64,000 nt of DNA from Fasciola hepatica (GCA_948099385.1 CANUEZ040000107.1:1054001-1118000); one strand, 5' to 3'; shown: positions 1 to 11,440, counted from the stretch's first letter. Numbers and translations: made by a program. The notes: a model not told the origin generated them from the sequence alone.

Positions 1-1739
1 ATTGTACTTATTTGACTGTCCACCAGGGATCATTCTTTGGAGCCATTATTTATCTAATTCTGAAAAGGTTATCATACTGCAGCATTGACGTTTTACCGGA
101 TCACTCTTCAGTTCTTCGATATCCAGGCGAACATTTTGAATTTAATGATACGACGTGTGTAACGACTTGTTGATCAGTCTCTGCTTGACTCGCTGGGAAA
201 TGAACCTCCAATCACAAGTGAGAGAACATAGGTTCGACCAATCCCTACGTGATACTACTATATGATAATATTTTTATTACTTAATATATGATAATCAATC
301 AAATAGAAATGAAAGCACCTCAAATTATGAGCAAAATGACCCCAGTGTGCTGGTAATTAGTGGCTTCCAGCACATGCAATAGGGACAGCAAACACAAGCG
401 GATCAAGAACAAAGTCATCCCGTTAGTGAATGGACGAGAGGCACTGAAAGTGGTGACCAAGTGCCGTCAATGTTTGACACCGGGCGTGGTGTCAAAGTAC
501 ACATGTGACGATGGAAGCCAATAGCATTATAAACAAGTGGATAGTACAGAGGGTTAGCAAAAGAAAGCGACAATTGAGCTATGATCAGCAAACTGGTGAA
601 GAGTGCCTAAATAATGACAGTGGTTAAGCTGGACGATAAAAAGGGATCAGTAAAATGGTGAAGTAGTGAGGATCACACAAGCAAATCACAGGCCCGGGTT
701 TCAGAGTAAACATGTGTCAGTACAAACTTTGAATCTTTACCCATTTCCGACATATTTAAAATTCTTATCAAGTTCAAAGCTTCGTCCTCTGCTGGCCTGG
801 ATGGCCTGTCTTCTGCAATTTTCAGGCTTGGGCCTACCCAGCTAACGGAATCCATTGCAGTTTTGTTGAATGAATCTATATCAAATTGTTTCACCCTCTG
901 TATTTTGGCGATCAGTCGTCATCATCTCAGTTCGCCCGGGGCCCCAGCACAAACGGCGAGGGAAAACGTTTTCGCGGGATAGCACTCAAATAGGCAACAC
1001 TCAAAATTACCGATGAGGCTATACTTGGTCGCCTCCAAACTCACACAAAAGTACCTCCGGACCTTTGTCAATTTCCCTACTAACCGAAAAGATCCATTCT
1101 GGATGCAGTAGCATCCTTAGTTCACTTCATTACTAAATCCCTAGAAAGATCTGCCAGATCAGTCCGCTGTGTGTGTCTTGCTTGTTCATCATCCCCGTTC
1201 TCTTCTTCTTCGTAAGCTCGAAGCTTTCAATTGTCTTTCACAGTTTCTTACCTGATCGTCTAACTATTTCCACAGGAGAATGCATAAAATCGAGGTAGGG
1301 TTCAAAATTTTCCAATCCCTTTGTAAACGATTCTCGAGTACTCTAGGGTGCTGTGTTGTCTCCCTTTTTATTTTCCACGTGCATCAGTGACTTAACAGTT
1401 TGGGTTATTTTTAATAACCAGACGATATTGTTCTTTGTCGGGAATACGTGTTAGTAATGGCTTCGATTACAATCCGTATTCGTAGCTGATGAACTCCTCA
1501 GAACAGAATTCACCATTATGGTTGCAACCTAAATGACTGTTTTCAGTTTCATTTATAAGAGAGTATCCAAATACCAATGAATTCAATAATGAAGTTGTGA
1601 CCGAAATTTTACTGGAAACGAATCTTATATCATGAACTGATCTCCTATGGAGCATCAGTGCCCAAAATGACTGAGTGTAAGCACGGTTACAACCGCCTCA
1701 CCGTTGCGTGAATCAGTGATTTATAATTACGTCAGTAAA
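1..1739. other. Unassigned sequence, no supported gene
   Basis: I see no recognisable element or gene here. Two minus-strand stretches look weakly exon-like: 741-897, between CAG and GTAAAG, and about 1256-1350, ending at a good CAG|GTAAGA donor. They do not join in a common reading phase, so neither is annotated. Confidence 0.5.
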
Positions 1740-2492
1740 TCGCAGTATATTACGACAAGTCAAAGGGTTGAACCAATTAGCTGAGTGTCTCAATGAGTCT
1801 GCATTTCCGAAACAGTATTTTACCGTGTTGAAGAGAAACCGGAAATACGCTTCGAGCGTGACACTTAAGAACCAATTGTTTAATGAGAGTGGCACCTTGT
1901 TTAACCATATTGTGGAATTAGAACGAACAATTGTGATATTTTCTTGTGTTCTGGACCACTTGTCTGTGGATGAAAAGCAATCGTTCGAAGAGTATGCTCA
2001 AACGGTTGTGAATAATCAAGCTGTTCGCGAACGTTAAGAGTTGTTCAGACCAATCGAGGGATCAAAACCAGTGAGTGAGTTCCCGTCAAACCCCGAGAGT
2101 TTCATTTACAATTTATCTGACCTCCAACTAGAGAAGAAGTTGCTAGAAGTTTTATCCTCGGGGCCAAAATTTTGCTGTCCAAGCAACCAGAGCAAACAAA
2201 TAGATTTGGAAGTGGAATTTGAGAACATTTATGCTCAACTATCGGGTCTACTCCAATCGTAACAGCTGGAGCTACAGAATCTTAAATCTACATTAGCGAA
2301 TACATATTATCAATACCATGCAGCTAAGCCGTCACCAACAGGATTTCTGAGAACAGTTCATATGCAACGATTAAGGGAACCGAAAAAAAATAGCGACGTC
2401 ATCATATCGAAGCTGGACAAGGGAACAGGTATAGTGCTTCTCAACAGGTCAGACTATATTGAGAAAATGGATACCATTTTGAATGACTTTTA
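1740..2492 (+). pseudogene. PLE N-terminal region, stops in frame
   Basis: One reading frame continues across two internal TAA codons (2035, 2260) up to a third at 2490-2492. It reads as the PLE segment preceding the RT core, with the family-typical stretches EVEFENIYAQLSGLL and SKLDKGTGIVLLNRSDYIEKM. The KLDKGTGIVLLNR block corresponds to the conserved N-terminal RT motif of PLEs. Keeping one frame over 250 codons despite stops shows it was once coding. No start codon can be trusted because the 5' end is missing. Confidence 0.75.
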
Positions 2493-2873
2493 AATTCGCG
2501 AAAATGATCACAGAAAAAGATAAAACACAACGAGTAGAGAAGTTGCTATCCAACTTGCTGCGACTTTTGAAGCAAACAGATATGATTGGCTAAGCCACAT
2601 TTGAACGGATACGCCCTACGGGAAAAACCGTTCCCAGATTGTACGGGTTACTGAAAACAAATAGGAGTGGAGTTCCCTTAAGACCTATCTTCGACATGTG
2701 TAATTCGTCATACCATGCCGTGTCTAAATGGTAGACAAGGTTGCTGGAATCGGTGAGGCAGGAGATGTCAAGGCACAGCCTCAAAAACACATTTGATTAT
2801 ATAAACTGCGTAAAAGACCTGAATGTAAAAGGACGACGGATGTTTTCTTTAGACATCACTTCACTTTTCACCT
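2493..2873 (+). pseudogene. PLE reverse transcriptase, N-terminal half
   Basis: After a frameshift near 2490 the RT continues with stops at the positions of GLN/LYS-type codons (for example after KQTDMIG and YHAVSKW). The sequence contains the finger motif RSGVPLRPIFDM, the segment RQEMSRHSLKNTFDYINCVK, and catalytic motif A, GRRMFSLDITSLFT, with its aspartate intact. It stops abruptly just after motif A, where the internal deletion begins, so the second catalytic aspartate pair (YxDD) is absent. This copy cannot encode a working RT. Confidence 0.75.
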
Positions 2874-2874
2874 G

Positions 2875-3275
2875 ATAAAGTGCCTGATTCCGCAGCCTCA
2901 TTTTGTGTTTATTCATTCACTTGTTCCTGTGGGACAACGTATATCGGCCACACGACCAGGGGTTTGTCTGGACGCATCCGCGAACACCACCCTGAATGGT
3001 TAAACACTGGAGCAGTTAAGTGACTCACTAGGGCTGTCGTTTCACACCTTACCCAGACTAATCACGCAGTAAACGTGGCTGAGGCTTTTTGTGTGCTGTT
3101 TAATGCTCGGGGTCGGCAATCATGACTGGCAAGGTGTCGCAAACTAGCCACAGCTGAGGCCGTCAGCATCCGCCTCCACAACCCCCCTCCCCCCTATTTG
3201 TTCAATAACAATTTGTATGTGCCCTTAAGCTGCCCTGTCCCTTCCCCACCCTACAACAGGCCATAGACCGGATGA
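2875..3275 (+). pseudogene. PLE GIY-YIG endonuclease remnant and C-rich tail
   Basis: The segment encodes CVYSFTCSCGTTYIGHTTR followed by LSGRIREHHPEWL, the GIY-YIG nuclease core with a CxC knuckle before the TYIG motif and the downstream REH. Stops and a frameshift follow (near 3018). The end carries a C-rich proline-codon tract (LHNPPPP) that is repeated at the same relative place in copies 2 and 3, then a conserved CAACAGGCCATAGAC stretch. The domain is recognisable but not functional as it stands. Confidence 0.75.
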
Positions 3276-3489
3276 GTTCATTGGGAATTTGCCGACAGTT
3301 GAGTGAATCGTCAGTAGTCGAGTCCCAGACGAGCCTCGAACTTATCCAGTTGTTTCATTCTTGTTAGGAATCATTAGCAGCTCACACAGACTGACCCCCC
3401 GCTGGAAAGTGAACATGGGGTGGACGATTATCAATCGAACTCGTAACCACCAGTCTATCAAAGGTGGATATCCGCTTTTCGTTTCACAA
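3276..3489. other. Unassigned spacer between PLE and SINE
   Basis: The spacer joins the PLE tail to the tRNA-like SINE. No open frame or repeat is recognised. Confidence 0.4.
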
Positions 3490-3722
3490 TGACGTTACAT
3501 GGTATATCTCCCAGAGGGCCAGTCCAGGTAACGAAATGTTTAGGTGTTTGATTCGCAGCCGTCCACCCCGTTTTCCTGTCTTAGTCCGGGTTCGGTGACT
3601 AAGCCCCGTTTAGGATTTCTAACAGGGAAGCAACAGTACTTGAATGATTTTTGAATAGTGAGTTGCGCGTTGATACTGCATGACGAATCGTCTAATAAAA
3701 TTCACATAAATCGCCGTTCAAA
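3490..3722 (+). repeat. tRNA-derived SINE, older copy
   Basis: The stretch aligns by eye with the SINE at 34.2 kb. It shares the tRNA-like head (GGTGTTTGATTCGCAG, then CACCCCG and a B-box-like TCCGGGTTCGG), a middle part around GATTTCTAACAGGGAAGC, and the 3' body GCGCGTTGATACTGCATGA. I judge them roughly 70 percent alike without a computed alignment. A box and B box are degenerate, so it is probably an inactive copy of a pol III-transcribed SINE. Confidence 0.6.
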
Positions 3723-6700
3723 ATAGTCCTTTCACAGGCCCTTTAGGCATTCACATTAAACCATCTAACCATCTCTAACGTCGGACAACAGGTCAATAAC
3801 ATAACGGACATTTTGCGTTCACTCATAGGTAATATCATCTGTCTGTCAACAGTACTGGACTGAGGGTGTGCTTTACGGCTCAATCTGTTCGACATTTCCT
3901 GTCCCCTGGCAGATTCCGTTTCTCTGTTTGTATCGTTCGTTAGCAACGGATTCCGCTGGCTGTCAGCAGTCCACAATTTATTCGGTTCAACAAGTAACTG
4001 CAGTAGCACCACCGATTCCAAATAGACTATAATAATATTTGCTTTAGGTGTTAACTGTACACAAACTTTAAGTATAGGGTGGCATTAGAGCTGGGGCATA
4101 TCTCCCACAAATCTCATGTGCCATATCTAGTCTGTTATCAACCTCCTTTGTGCAATTTCGGTGGATTGCACTAGCGGAACATTCTTCGAAGTAAAATTGC
4201 CTAGCTGAACCAGAAAATGTTTGATGAACTGGTTTACGCCCAACAGAAAATATGTGCCTTGTCAGTAAATATCCGACCAGGAATTTTATTGAATTCAATT
4301 CACTTGATTCAACCAACAAACTCAATTCTGAGCTCCTGTTTCGCTACCTCGCAGTCTCTCCCACTATCTCCTATTAATCTAAAATAAACGAAAACACAAA
4401 AAGCGGATGTGAAAGAAGTTCAACTGAGAGTACACCACTGACAACGGGGTTAAAAACTTGCCATATTCATGTTTTCAAACGTCGCGCGGGTGGATATTGT
4501 GAACCTGACCCACAAGCCAACATATCCTACCCAACCAGGCTCACTGGTTATGTCTATTCCAGCTTGCCGTCGCATCACGCCCTGACAGGTACAACTCTTA
4601 CTCAATACAGTGCCACGATGGGACAATAATATAAACCGAAGTAGTCTATGTAAGGAATTGCGTGGCGCAAAAATTTCAAAGACAAAAAATACGGAACAAT
4701 GTTCTTCATGTGATCTATCTGCTTTAACTAATCAACAAGTTTTGTTTCTCTCCTTGCTGTAATTCGCCAGTTCAATTTATGATTACTGAAATAATCGGCT
4801 AAACAAGCTAGGTATTAAACGATGAATGAAAAAAGAAATAATTACGTTGCCTTCAAAGCGACTGGTTTTGTTCAGTTCATAAGTTTCACGCGTGTTCCTC
4901 TTGAGGAGCTTCAAATCTGACGTAGAAGCTACTTAACGGTAATGACTAGCACCTAATAATTAGCGATTCAAGCCACTTCAGGAGTAGTTCGCAGTCCATG
5001 TGTGGCAGCCGCTGTTATCGCAAACTCCGTTGGCACCATTTCAGACACGGAAAGTCTGCTTCAGTTCCATCTTTCTTCAGGGTAGATGACCTTGACGTCC
5101 TGTCCGCAAGTACCCCTGTTAGTTCCATAATAGTAGTGTGGGAGAAACGATCGTTGTTTCTATCCGCGTATGTTTGTGTGTGCTTTGGTCTTTGTGTATG
5201 CTTGCAGGCGTGCTTTTCTGCGAAGTGAATGATGGAGAACGACGAACCAATTGGACACGATGCGTTAGAAACAGTTCTTTCACTAGCGGACCACTGGGCT
5301 ACTATTGGTCGCCTGAAGATTTGGTTTATTTACTGATTCCTAGACAAAATGTACGGTGTGGTGTTTGCTAATTCAGTATCAGTGTGAACCACGTCGTTAT
5401 ATTATTAGAGGTACACTTTAAAAGGATAGTCACGAAATGGACGTAATTCAAGACGCTGATTAACGGTGAGGAAATTCTCATTCCCGATAATTGTTGTTTC
5501 AGTTAAATCGAACTTTTACGCAGTAGATTTGGCATACTGCGAAAAAGGCACGAGTAAATCCACGGAAACTCAATGAAATAGCTAATGACAAACAGTGGAA
5601 ACGTCATACAAGTAGGCCACAGATAGATCAATGGAGTCCTTGGTATACTGATTTGGTTCAAATAAACTAAAGCACTTTTTTCATTTATTGGGGTAGTGTA
5701 CGAGGAAATTATTGATAGTTTCACCCACTGGTGCCAGAGCAATCTGCAGGGCACTGAAAGGAGGGTTGCGCTAACCCATAAAATATGCAGTTCGTTAGTA
5801 AAAGTCAGGCCTCATTCCTCACTATGCAAACCACGTGAGTGAACGGTGATAAGACCTTGAGCTGGTGCATAGTTCCCAATTCTTCTTTCGGAGCAACTTC
5901 AACTTATTAGCCTCGAAATCTGTGTGTAATGGGAGAGGTATATCTCCAAGCTATAGCAAGCAAGTCAACTATCAAGGAGAACCGGAATCTGTGACCCTGA
6001 TACCACAATTCCTTCCCAACGACAGTGCACTAATAACGACATAGCAAGTGAACGACTGGTATTAAAAATTGGTAACTATCATTGGTAACTCGAGCGACTG
6101 CTTATGCTTGCCCATCTCCGCAGTTGACCCACTATGAGGGTTGAAGAGTGTGCAGCTACACCTACCCAATCAACACCAGTCGACTGCAAAAACAGAAAAC
6201 TGAGAATAAAGGAAAATACGAAGCTGTGCATGCAAATACTAGAGGTATTAGCTAGCATTCAGGTAACAGGGCTTTTATGAAGACAGTATTTCATCCCACA
6301 TGTGTCGCTTTCATTGGCCAAGCAAGGGGTTCTAAGCCTTACACAATCGACGTCATGGGAAGAACTTCTAATGGGGTGTCTAGTTTGGCTTCAGTTTTAA
6401 TAACGAGAAATCAATACGTGAAATTTATAATGCCTGCTATCATGGCATCCAAAAGTCACCTTTGATCAACATGTAGTCCGAGCTTCAGAAGAAATCTAAC
6501 CCGATCACTACTGCTGAGGTGGATTTCAGTAGTCTTTCAAAGGAAAGCAACTTCAACTTTCTGTTAATTTTATCTACCGATTAGAACTGGACTAGTTTAC
6601 GGCATGGCAACGAATAGTAATAAATTCAGCAAGAAAATATTTAGAGTATGAAGAGCCACAAAAAGCGGACAAAAATATTATTTTGTCAGACTGAATGAAC

Positions 6701-7349
6701 ATATTCAAGATACGGTGACAGACTTGATTACGCTTCGTGTGTTGTGCAGCAACAAGATCCCAGATAGGTCAGAGATTCATCTGAAGTTATTTTCTAACCT
6801 TTCCAAGTCTTAAAGTAATTGTTAAGATCCGTCGTATTGTGGGTGGCGAACTAAATGTGCTATCTAAGTCAGATCTTGAAGGTAATAAAAATAATTACAC
6901 AGTGGCCCCATCTTACTGTGTATTGTTTCATCACTAATTTGTCGGCTGTTTGTGCCATTTGCAAAGAGGTTAGGTCCAAAGGAAAATAGCTGGTTAACTG
7001 AACACGGGTGATTTGTAGACTTTGTTGGAGGTAAATCAAACTCAGTGTCAAGCAGTGAATGAATTTTGACCGAACTATCGGAAAATTTCTTACATCATTC
7101 CTTGGTAGCCAAACACAAATAGGCGAGCAAGCTATTTCGTCAACGTAAGACATTGTCGGCTTGTCGCAGTTTGCGGTTTTGCAAAACAGTGGCAGACAAG
7201 AGCATTTTTATTAAGTCCTAATCATACCAAAACTCAAGGTGATGGGGTGGAACAAGCTAAAACAGAGCGCTAGAGGAATAGATCTGGGTTCACATGTGTA
7301 GACCACGGATATCACTGAACCTTGAGTAAGTACACAAGGATAACAACGT
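3723..7349. other. Unassigned sequence, no supported gene
   Basis: No element was recognised. A T/G-rich tract ending in GCTTGCAG near 5209 precedes overlapping short open frames in two phases (about 5225-5370). A good acceptor (CTTTCTTCAG) also lies near 5080. Neither has a convincing donor or recognisable product. Confidence 0.5.
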
Positions 7350-7549
7350 GTCCCCAAACCCATGTGCTTTCTACTCACAAACTGGTCCATGGGCACGGGA
7401 TATCTCTATCCGCTAGTCAAATGGTTGATTGAGATAAATCTCTCTCACACATGTACAGGTTACCTCGCCTTTGGGAAGAGTCATGAAAATGACGTAATCA
7501 CTTTATTGGAATGTCTCTGAGGTTGAAATGACTCCGGGATGGGGCACAG
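7350..7549 (+). repeat. Inverted repeat, left arm (about 200 bp)
   Basis: This arm is the reverse complement of 9251-9451, with only scattered differences visible across about 200 bp. Landmarks are CCAAACCCATGTGCTTTCTA at the outer end and AATGACTCCGGGATGGG at the inner end. The arms enclose about 1.7 kb that holds a minus-strand RTE LINE fragment. LINEs themselves lack terminal inverted repeats, so the arms are either two opposed copies of a short repeat or a fold-back element. Confidence 0.85.
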
Positions 7550-7939
7550 GCGTCCAACTCAGAGTTCCTTTTCGACAAAGCTAATGTCGAACGTGATTGA
7601 CGCTCGAGCTCCATTACGAAACACCTAGTTGAATTCACTGGAATAAAAGTTACCCGATCTGATTCATTCATCAAAATCGGTTTGCGAGCCGATAAACATG
7701 AGTTGGATTGAATTCCTTCCTCATTTCTTTCAGGACCAAAGCACTTATGAATAGGTAGATGTCATCTTTCCAAGCTATTCTTATTATGCAATGCCAATAT
7801 GTGAAAATGCAGCTGGGCTTTGGAAATAGGAATTTTATTTATATGTGCGTATCGAAGTAAGTGAAGAATAATGAAACATTTTTAATTTCCGCTTCTCATA
7901 TGGGGCTCAAAGTGATCTCCATCAGGCTACTTGCATACT
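7550..7939. other. Spacer between left arm and LINE 3' end
   Basis: About 390 bp of A/T-rich sequence lies downstream of the LINE on the minus strand. It may be LINE 3' UTR, but nothing proves this. A strong + strand splice acceptor-like tract (CCTCATTTCTTTCAG, near 7734) leads into no open frame. Confidence 0.35.
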
Positions 7940-8117
7940 AGAACCGATCTAACAGCTGCGGTGTACGATCAACCCTTGACAATCAGATGTCACGCCGGCT
8001 CCACAGGTGACTGAGGTTGGCAAAAGCCAAACGCGCCTGCTGTATATGTGGCGTCACCTCATCCGATATCTGTCCACCTGGAGATGTGTAACTGCCCAGG
8101 TAATAAAACTTATCCAC

Positions 8118-8390
8118 TTAAGGTGGAGCTTCCCTTGCCAAGACAAGGTTTAGTGAAGCGCCCACCCAGTCCTGTAAGAGCATTTTACACCTTAAAGGTG
8201 CAAAACACATCTCAAACATTGCAAAATTGTTGTTTAGGCTACCTGAGAAAGCTTGCAACTTACCTGGATCTTCACTCAGAAGAACGACATCATCCGCGTA
8301 TTCCAAGTCAGATGATTTACTACCAAAGGAAAGATCTATGCTATTATTCTCACACGAGGATGGGCCTATCTCGAGAACCATTTCAGTCAC
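8118..8390 (-). pseudogene. RTE RT motif C (YADD) region
   Basis: This frame contains LEYADDVVLLSEDPGKLQAF and FAPLRCKMLLQDWVG, which are hallmark RT motif C and D/E sequences of trematode RTE elements. The catalytic pair of aspartates is intact. The reading continues past a stop into VDKFYYLGSYTSPGGQISDE near 8000-8110. The + strand frame over the same region is a shadow. Confidence 0.85.
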
Positions 8391-8456
8391 AAAATAGAAT
8401 AGGAAGAGTGAAAGAGGGCAATCCTGACGAACACTGCTTCTCGTGGTGAACTGGGT

Positions 8457-8858
8457 CTAGAGATCGAGGTAAACACGAACAGGGCTCCGACTGTTCGCGC
8501 ACAAGCTTTGGAACAGAGGAATAAATTTCTCTGACGAACACTTCAATGACATGCAGAACCAGTGAGCTGTGCGGCCGACTGAATCGGACACGACGTGCAG
8601 ATCAAGGAAGACAGAGATTGTGGGTCTACGGAAGATGCGTCTCTGTTCTAAGCTTTGCCAAGGAGTAGGGACGTAGCCGATACAACCCCGACTGGGTCTC
8701 AAACTGGCTTGATTCTCAAGTGTGCACATTTCACAAGCACTGGATAACCGAGGGAGAATTACCCCGGTGAGCAGTTTGGATTCAATACTTACCAAGCTAA
8801 TTTCTCTGTGGTTTTCACGAAAGGATCTGCCACCTTTCTTGTAAATCGGCACAATCAC
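8457..8858 (-). pseudogene. RTE RT finger and motif A region
   Basis: This 133-codon frame starts in IVPIYKKGGRSFRENHREI, the conserved RT finger motif, and runs through ENQASLRPSRGCI to FLDLHVVSDSV, the motif A equivalent of FLDLxxAFDSV. It ends at a stop just before the motif B region. It continues, after the stop, into the frame at 8118-8390. It is part of the LINE described for 7940-9185. Confidence 0.82.
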
Positions 8859-9250
8859 CGATTCACATCTTCCCCTGAGAATCTAATCGCTATCCCAAAT
8901 TACCCAGAGAATTTTTGTTAACTCCGAAACCAAAGGTAAACCTCCATCCTTGAAGAAAGATGGACATCTATCATTCGGTCCAGCAGCTTTTTACCTTTCC
9001 AGGTAAACATTCTTGCACATAACCTCCATTGCTGATGGAGGAATCATATCTATCTGAATCGTTTCTCTAATAGGTATGTTCGGAAAGCCGTTGTTGAAGT
9101 GGGCCAGCTGGATTGTTCCTTAAAGTGGTCCGGTCAATGATCCAGAAAACGTCCCTGAGAATGAGTCAGCGAGCTGTCGGATTCATTGATGAACCACCGA
9201 CAAGTTATACAACCAAATTAATAGAATAATAACCTGGCGTTGGATATCTA

Positions 9251-9451
9251 TGTCCCGTCCCGGAGTCATTTCAACCTCAGAGACATTCCAATAAAGTGAT
9301 TAAGTCATTTTCATGACTCTTCCCGAAGGCGAGGTAACCTGTACATGTGTGAGAGAGATTTATCTCAATCAACCATTTGACTAGCGGATAGAGATATCCC
9401 GTGCCCATGGACCAGTTTGTGAGTAGAAAGCACATGGGTTTGGGGGCACAG
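9251..9451 (-). repeat. Inverted repeat, right arm (about 200 bp)
   Basis: This is the inverted partner of 7350-7549. The inner end reads GTCCCGTCCCGGAGTCATTT and the outer end GAAAGCACATGGGTTTGGGG. Similarity between the arms is high and ends sharply at both sides, which suggests they are younger than the decayed LINE between them. Confidence 0.85.
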
Positions 9452-10956
9452 AGCGACCATTATTCGTTTCCACCCCGATCACTCAGGATCCCGCGTGGTA
9501 TGTTGCAGAATTGAAATATTCATTGCATGGGAATAGTGGAATAAAAGCTGAAAATGTTGACTGGAAGTATGTTTCGCGTACGATGAGGACGGTGAACCAC
9601 TGTAGCTGAATAGAGACCCCCACGGCTTAAACAAAATCCCTACTTCGCAACATGTGAAGATTAGTAGTGAGGTGAACAATCTTTTCAATACTTCCTTTTC
9701 TTTGTCATATGAAATGTGTACAAGGAAGTAGGTGAAGAATCTTGGGGATTGGATTTGTGGTGGTAGATTGTTCACTACGGCTTCAATACGAACGCATGGG
9801 ATTCCATTCAGCCGCGGTCGGTGTTCAAGACCAGCCAAGTAAACATGAAATCCGCTTTTGATATTGCATCGAGCAGAATATTCATTTATGGGAGGGGGGG
9901 GGGCATAAAGCAATTACCTGACTGGACTCGATGTGTACCTAACCCTCAAAAAGAGGTCACTCTGCACACGGCTGTCACCAGAAGTGCGATTGGCATCGGC
10001 CTTTCGCATCTTCACAGAAAAACGCCTTCTTAGTCCACCAATTGTTCTGACTGCTAATTGATCATCCATGCTACTCTCCTGTCTTCGTCCAGTGGATCTA
10101 ACCCCTCTCACCCCTTCCACGTCCGCTCCGTGCTCTCCGTCTAATCCCTCTGTTCGTTATCCACGTCGTTTGTACCGGTGAAAGAAATTGAATATAGTCG
10201 ATAAAAACGGGTATTCACACCTGAATCGGTGTGCTTATAACGAAATGAAGTCTTTGTGGGATATAAGGGAAGATGGAAGCAGTCAGATGCCGTACTATTG
10301 TTCGCACATATCTCCCCTCGACTTATTTCTTTTCACACATCGAACTAAATTATTAAATAGTCACTAAAGTCTTACACTGTATTGCCTTTATAGTCGACGC
10401 CTCGCTTCATACCTGTGTAATCCCAGAAAACAACCGGACACGTATTGTAGAATGCACAGATTCAATCTGATATCGTTTCAAAGGGAGAGGAGGTTATTCT
10501 ATTAGAAAGACTGAAAAGCGTTTAATATTTTTTACACTGTCCGATCAAACCTTTAGAAAATGTGGTATTTTCCGTTCAATTTTGAATTCAATTTTTGCCG
10601 GTGTGTAATTCTGGGCTTGTTCTGCATACCGAAAATTGTTGGCTTTATCATCACCCGGAATGGGCAAACGTGGTCCTAAGACTCGAAGTGGGGAACCACA
10701 TAGGATGACAAGGAAAAGTGGTTACCTTTCTTCTAAAAATTCCCACTAACTAGAAACTGAAATGTTTTACCACATAGATAGCACACAATGTGAGTAAAAT
10801 ACGAGAGTCAACTTGGAATACCCAGTCAAGGGACAACATAGTGTAGTTTGCAATTTAACTGAAACTAAATACCTGCGCTACTGACATTTGTTTTCGCTTG
10901 TTTAGCAGAAAAATGCTGCTTGTCACCTGCTTCAGTTTGGAAAACTATGAACACCT
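9452..10956. other. Unassigned sequence, no supported gene
   Basis: This stretch holds a 144-codon minus-strand open frame (9479-9913) with no recognisable motif, which is not beyond chance for the window. A G10 tract interrupted from a preceding GG lies at 9894-9903. Nothing else was identified. Confidence 0.45.
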
Positions 10957-10978
10957 GACTCCGAGTGAAGTTACTCAG

Positions 10979-11176
10979 CTATGTTCAGAGTACGATTAAA
11001 ATAACCGAACGGCATGCCGACCAGGTTGATCTTTTCGCTACTCCTAAATTCCAGATTTCTGATTTGCATGGTGGCATTGATCTGAAATTTGCAATTGCTG
11101 CTCTTCCAATGAACAACCGAGGTTTGTCACTGATGTTTCCGGTAGCAGAATTTGTCAGAGGCCAAATGCTCTTGAG
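10979..11176 (+). CDS. Candidate internal exon, unknown product
   Basis: The open frame reads ITERHADQVDLFATPKFQ, LHGGIDLKFAIAALPMNNR and LMFPVAEFVRGQMLL and ends at a good AG|GTATGC donor. After a 100-bp intron (11177-11276) it joins in phase to a short terminal exon. The upstream limit is uncertain: a better acceptor (CACCTGCTTCAG, exon from about 10936) gives a plausible reading, ENYEHLTPSEVTQLCSEYD, but in a different frame that stops at 11000. That could mean a frameshifted pseudogene, or that the true start is the weaker TTACTCAG at 10978. I do not recognise the protein. Confidence 0.3.
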
Positions 11177-11276
11177 GTATGCATGACAGCGCCCAATCCT
11201 ATTTCTGATGAGCAGTTGTGGTGCAGTTTTCCGGACAACGAAACTCATGTGCCTCGACTAATGCCACTTTTCTCAG

Positions 11277-11310
11277 GCCTGGCTTCGATGACAGTCCTGA
11301 GACCACATAA
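11277..11310 (+). CDS. Candidate terminal exon of the same gene
   Basis: The acceptor CCACTTTTCTCAG at 11276 is strong. Joined to the preceding exon in phase, it adds PGFDDSPETT and then TAA at 11308-11310. An AATAAA signal lies at 11441-11446, a normal distance for a short 3' UTR. The combination of donor, short intron, phase-compatible acceptor, stop and polyadenylation signal is why the pair is listed, although every element is individually weak. Confidence 0.3.
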
Positions 11311-11440
11311 GTGTTTTGAAGAAGTGGAAAAAGACATACTGTTCTCTATCAAAGTACATACAGGTCACTAAAAGCCAGGCACCATCTATCCTGTTCAAAC
11401 GGAAAACTGTTCCCTTTTAGACTGACATGAAACCATTGTG

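Larger units (their letters stand above)
1740..3275 (+). mobile_element. Penelope-like element, family A copy 1, internally deleted
   Basis: This is a decayed Penelope-like retroelement, a class with a telomerase-related reverse transcriptase (RT) and a GIY-YIG endonuclease. One frame runs from about 1740 to 2492 with TAA stops at 2035, 2260 and 2492 and encodes the N-terminal region. A frameshift then leads into RT motifs such as RSGVPLRPIFDMCNSSYHA and motif A, FSLDITSLFT (to about 2870). At 2870-2880 the sequence jumps directly to the linker before the endonuclease (VPDSAASFCVYSFTCSCG). RT motifs B to E and the thumb are therefore missing. The copy ends in the C-rich tail near 3275. It is clearly related to the copy at 53.4-55.15 kb. 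Family assignment is firm; the exact ends are not. Confidence 0.85.
7940..9185 (-). mobile_element. RTE-type LINE fragment (reverse transcriptase)
   Basis: Read on the minus strand from about 9185 to 7940, this is the RT part of a trematode RTE-like non-LTR retrotransposon. In order: linker (PPSAMEVMCKNVYL), the block CPSFFKDGGLPLVSELTKIL, SVIVPIYKKGGRSFRENHR, an RT motif A region (ISVFLDLHVVSDSVGR), the motif B region (SSVRQDCPLSLFLF), catalytic motif C (LEYADDVVLLSEDPGKL), the CFAPLRCKMLLQDWVG block and VDKFYYLGSYTSPGGQ. Frameshifts and stops separate the pieces. The endonuclease and extreme C-terminus are missing. Both catalytic regions keep their aspartates, so decay is by stops and frameshifts rather than active-site loss. 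Confidence 0.88.

Noticed and set aside
741..897. Minus-strand exon-like stretch between CAG and GTAAAG
   Set aside because: The acceptor lacks a pyrimidine tract and the phase does not join the neighbouring candidate at 1256-1350; a 52-codon frame is expected by chance.
1256..1350. Minus-strand frame ENFEPYLDFMHSPVEIVRRS ending at CAG|GTAAGA
   Set aside because: The acceptor is poor, and the reading continues past the donor in a way that could equally be an old repeat; no family recognised.
5225..5371. Cysteine-containing frame with NWTRC, reminiscent of a class B GPCR hormone-binding segment
   Set aside because: Only a handful of residues match, no conserved Trp-Cys pattern follows, a second frame over the same bases is equally open, and there is no donor.
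8048..8449. 133-codon + strand frame
   Set aside because: Shadow of the minus-strand RTE reverse transcriptase in the same bases.
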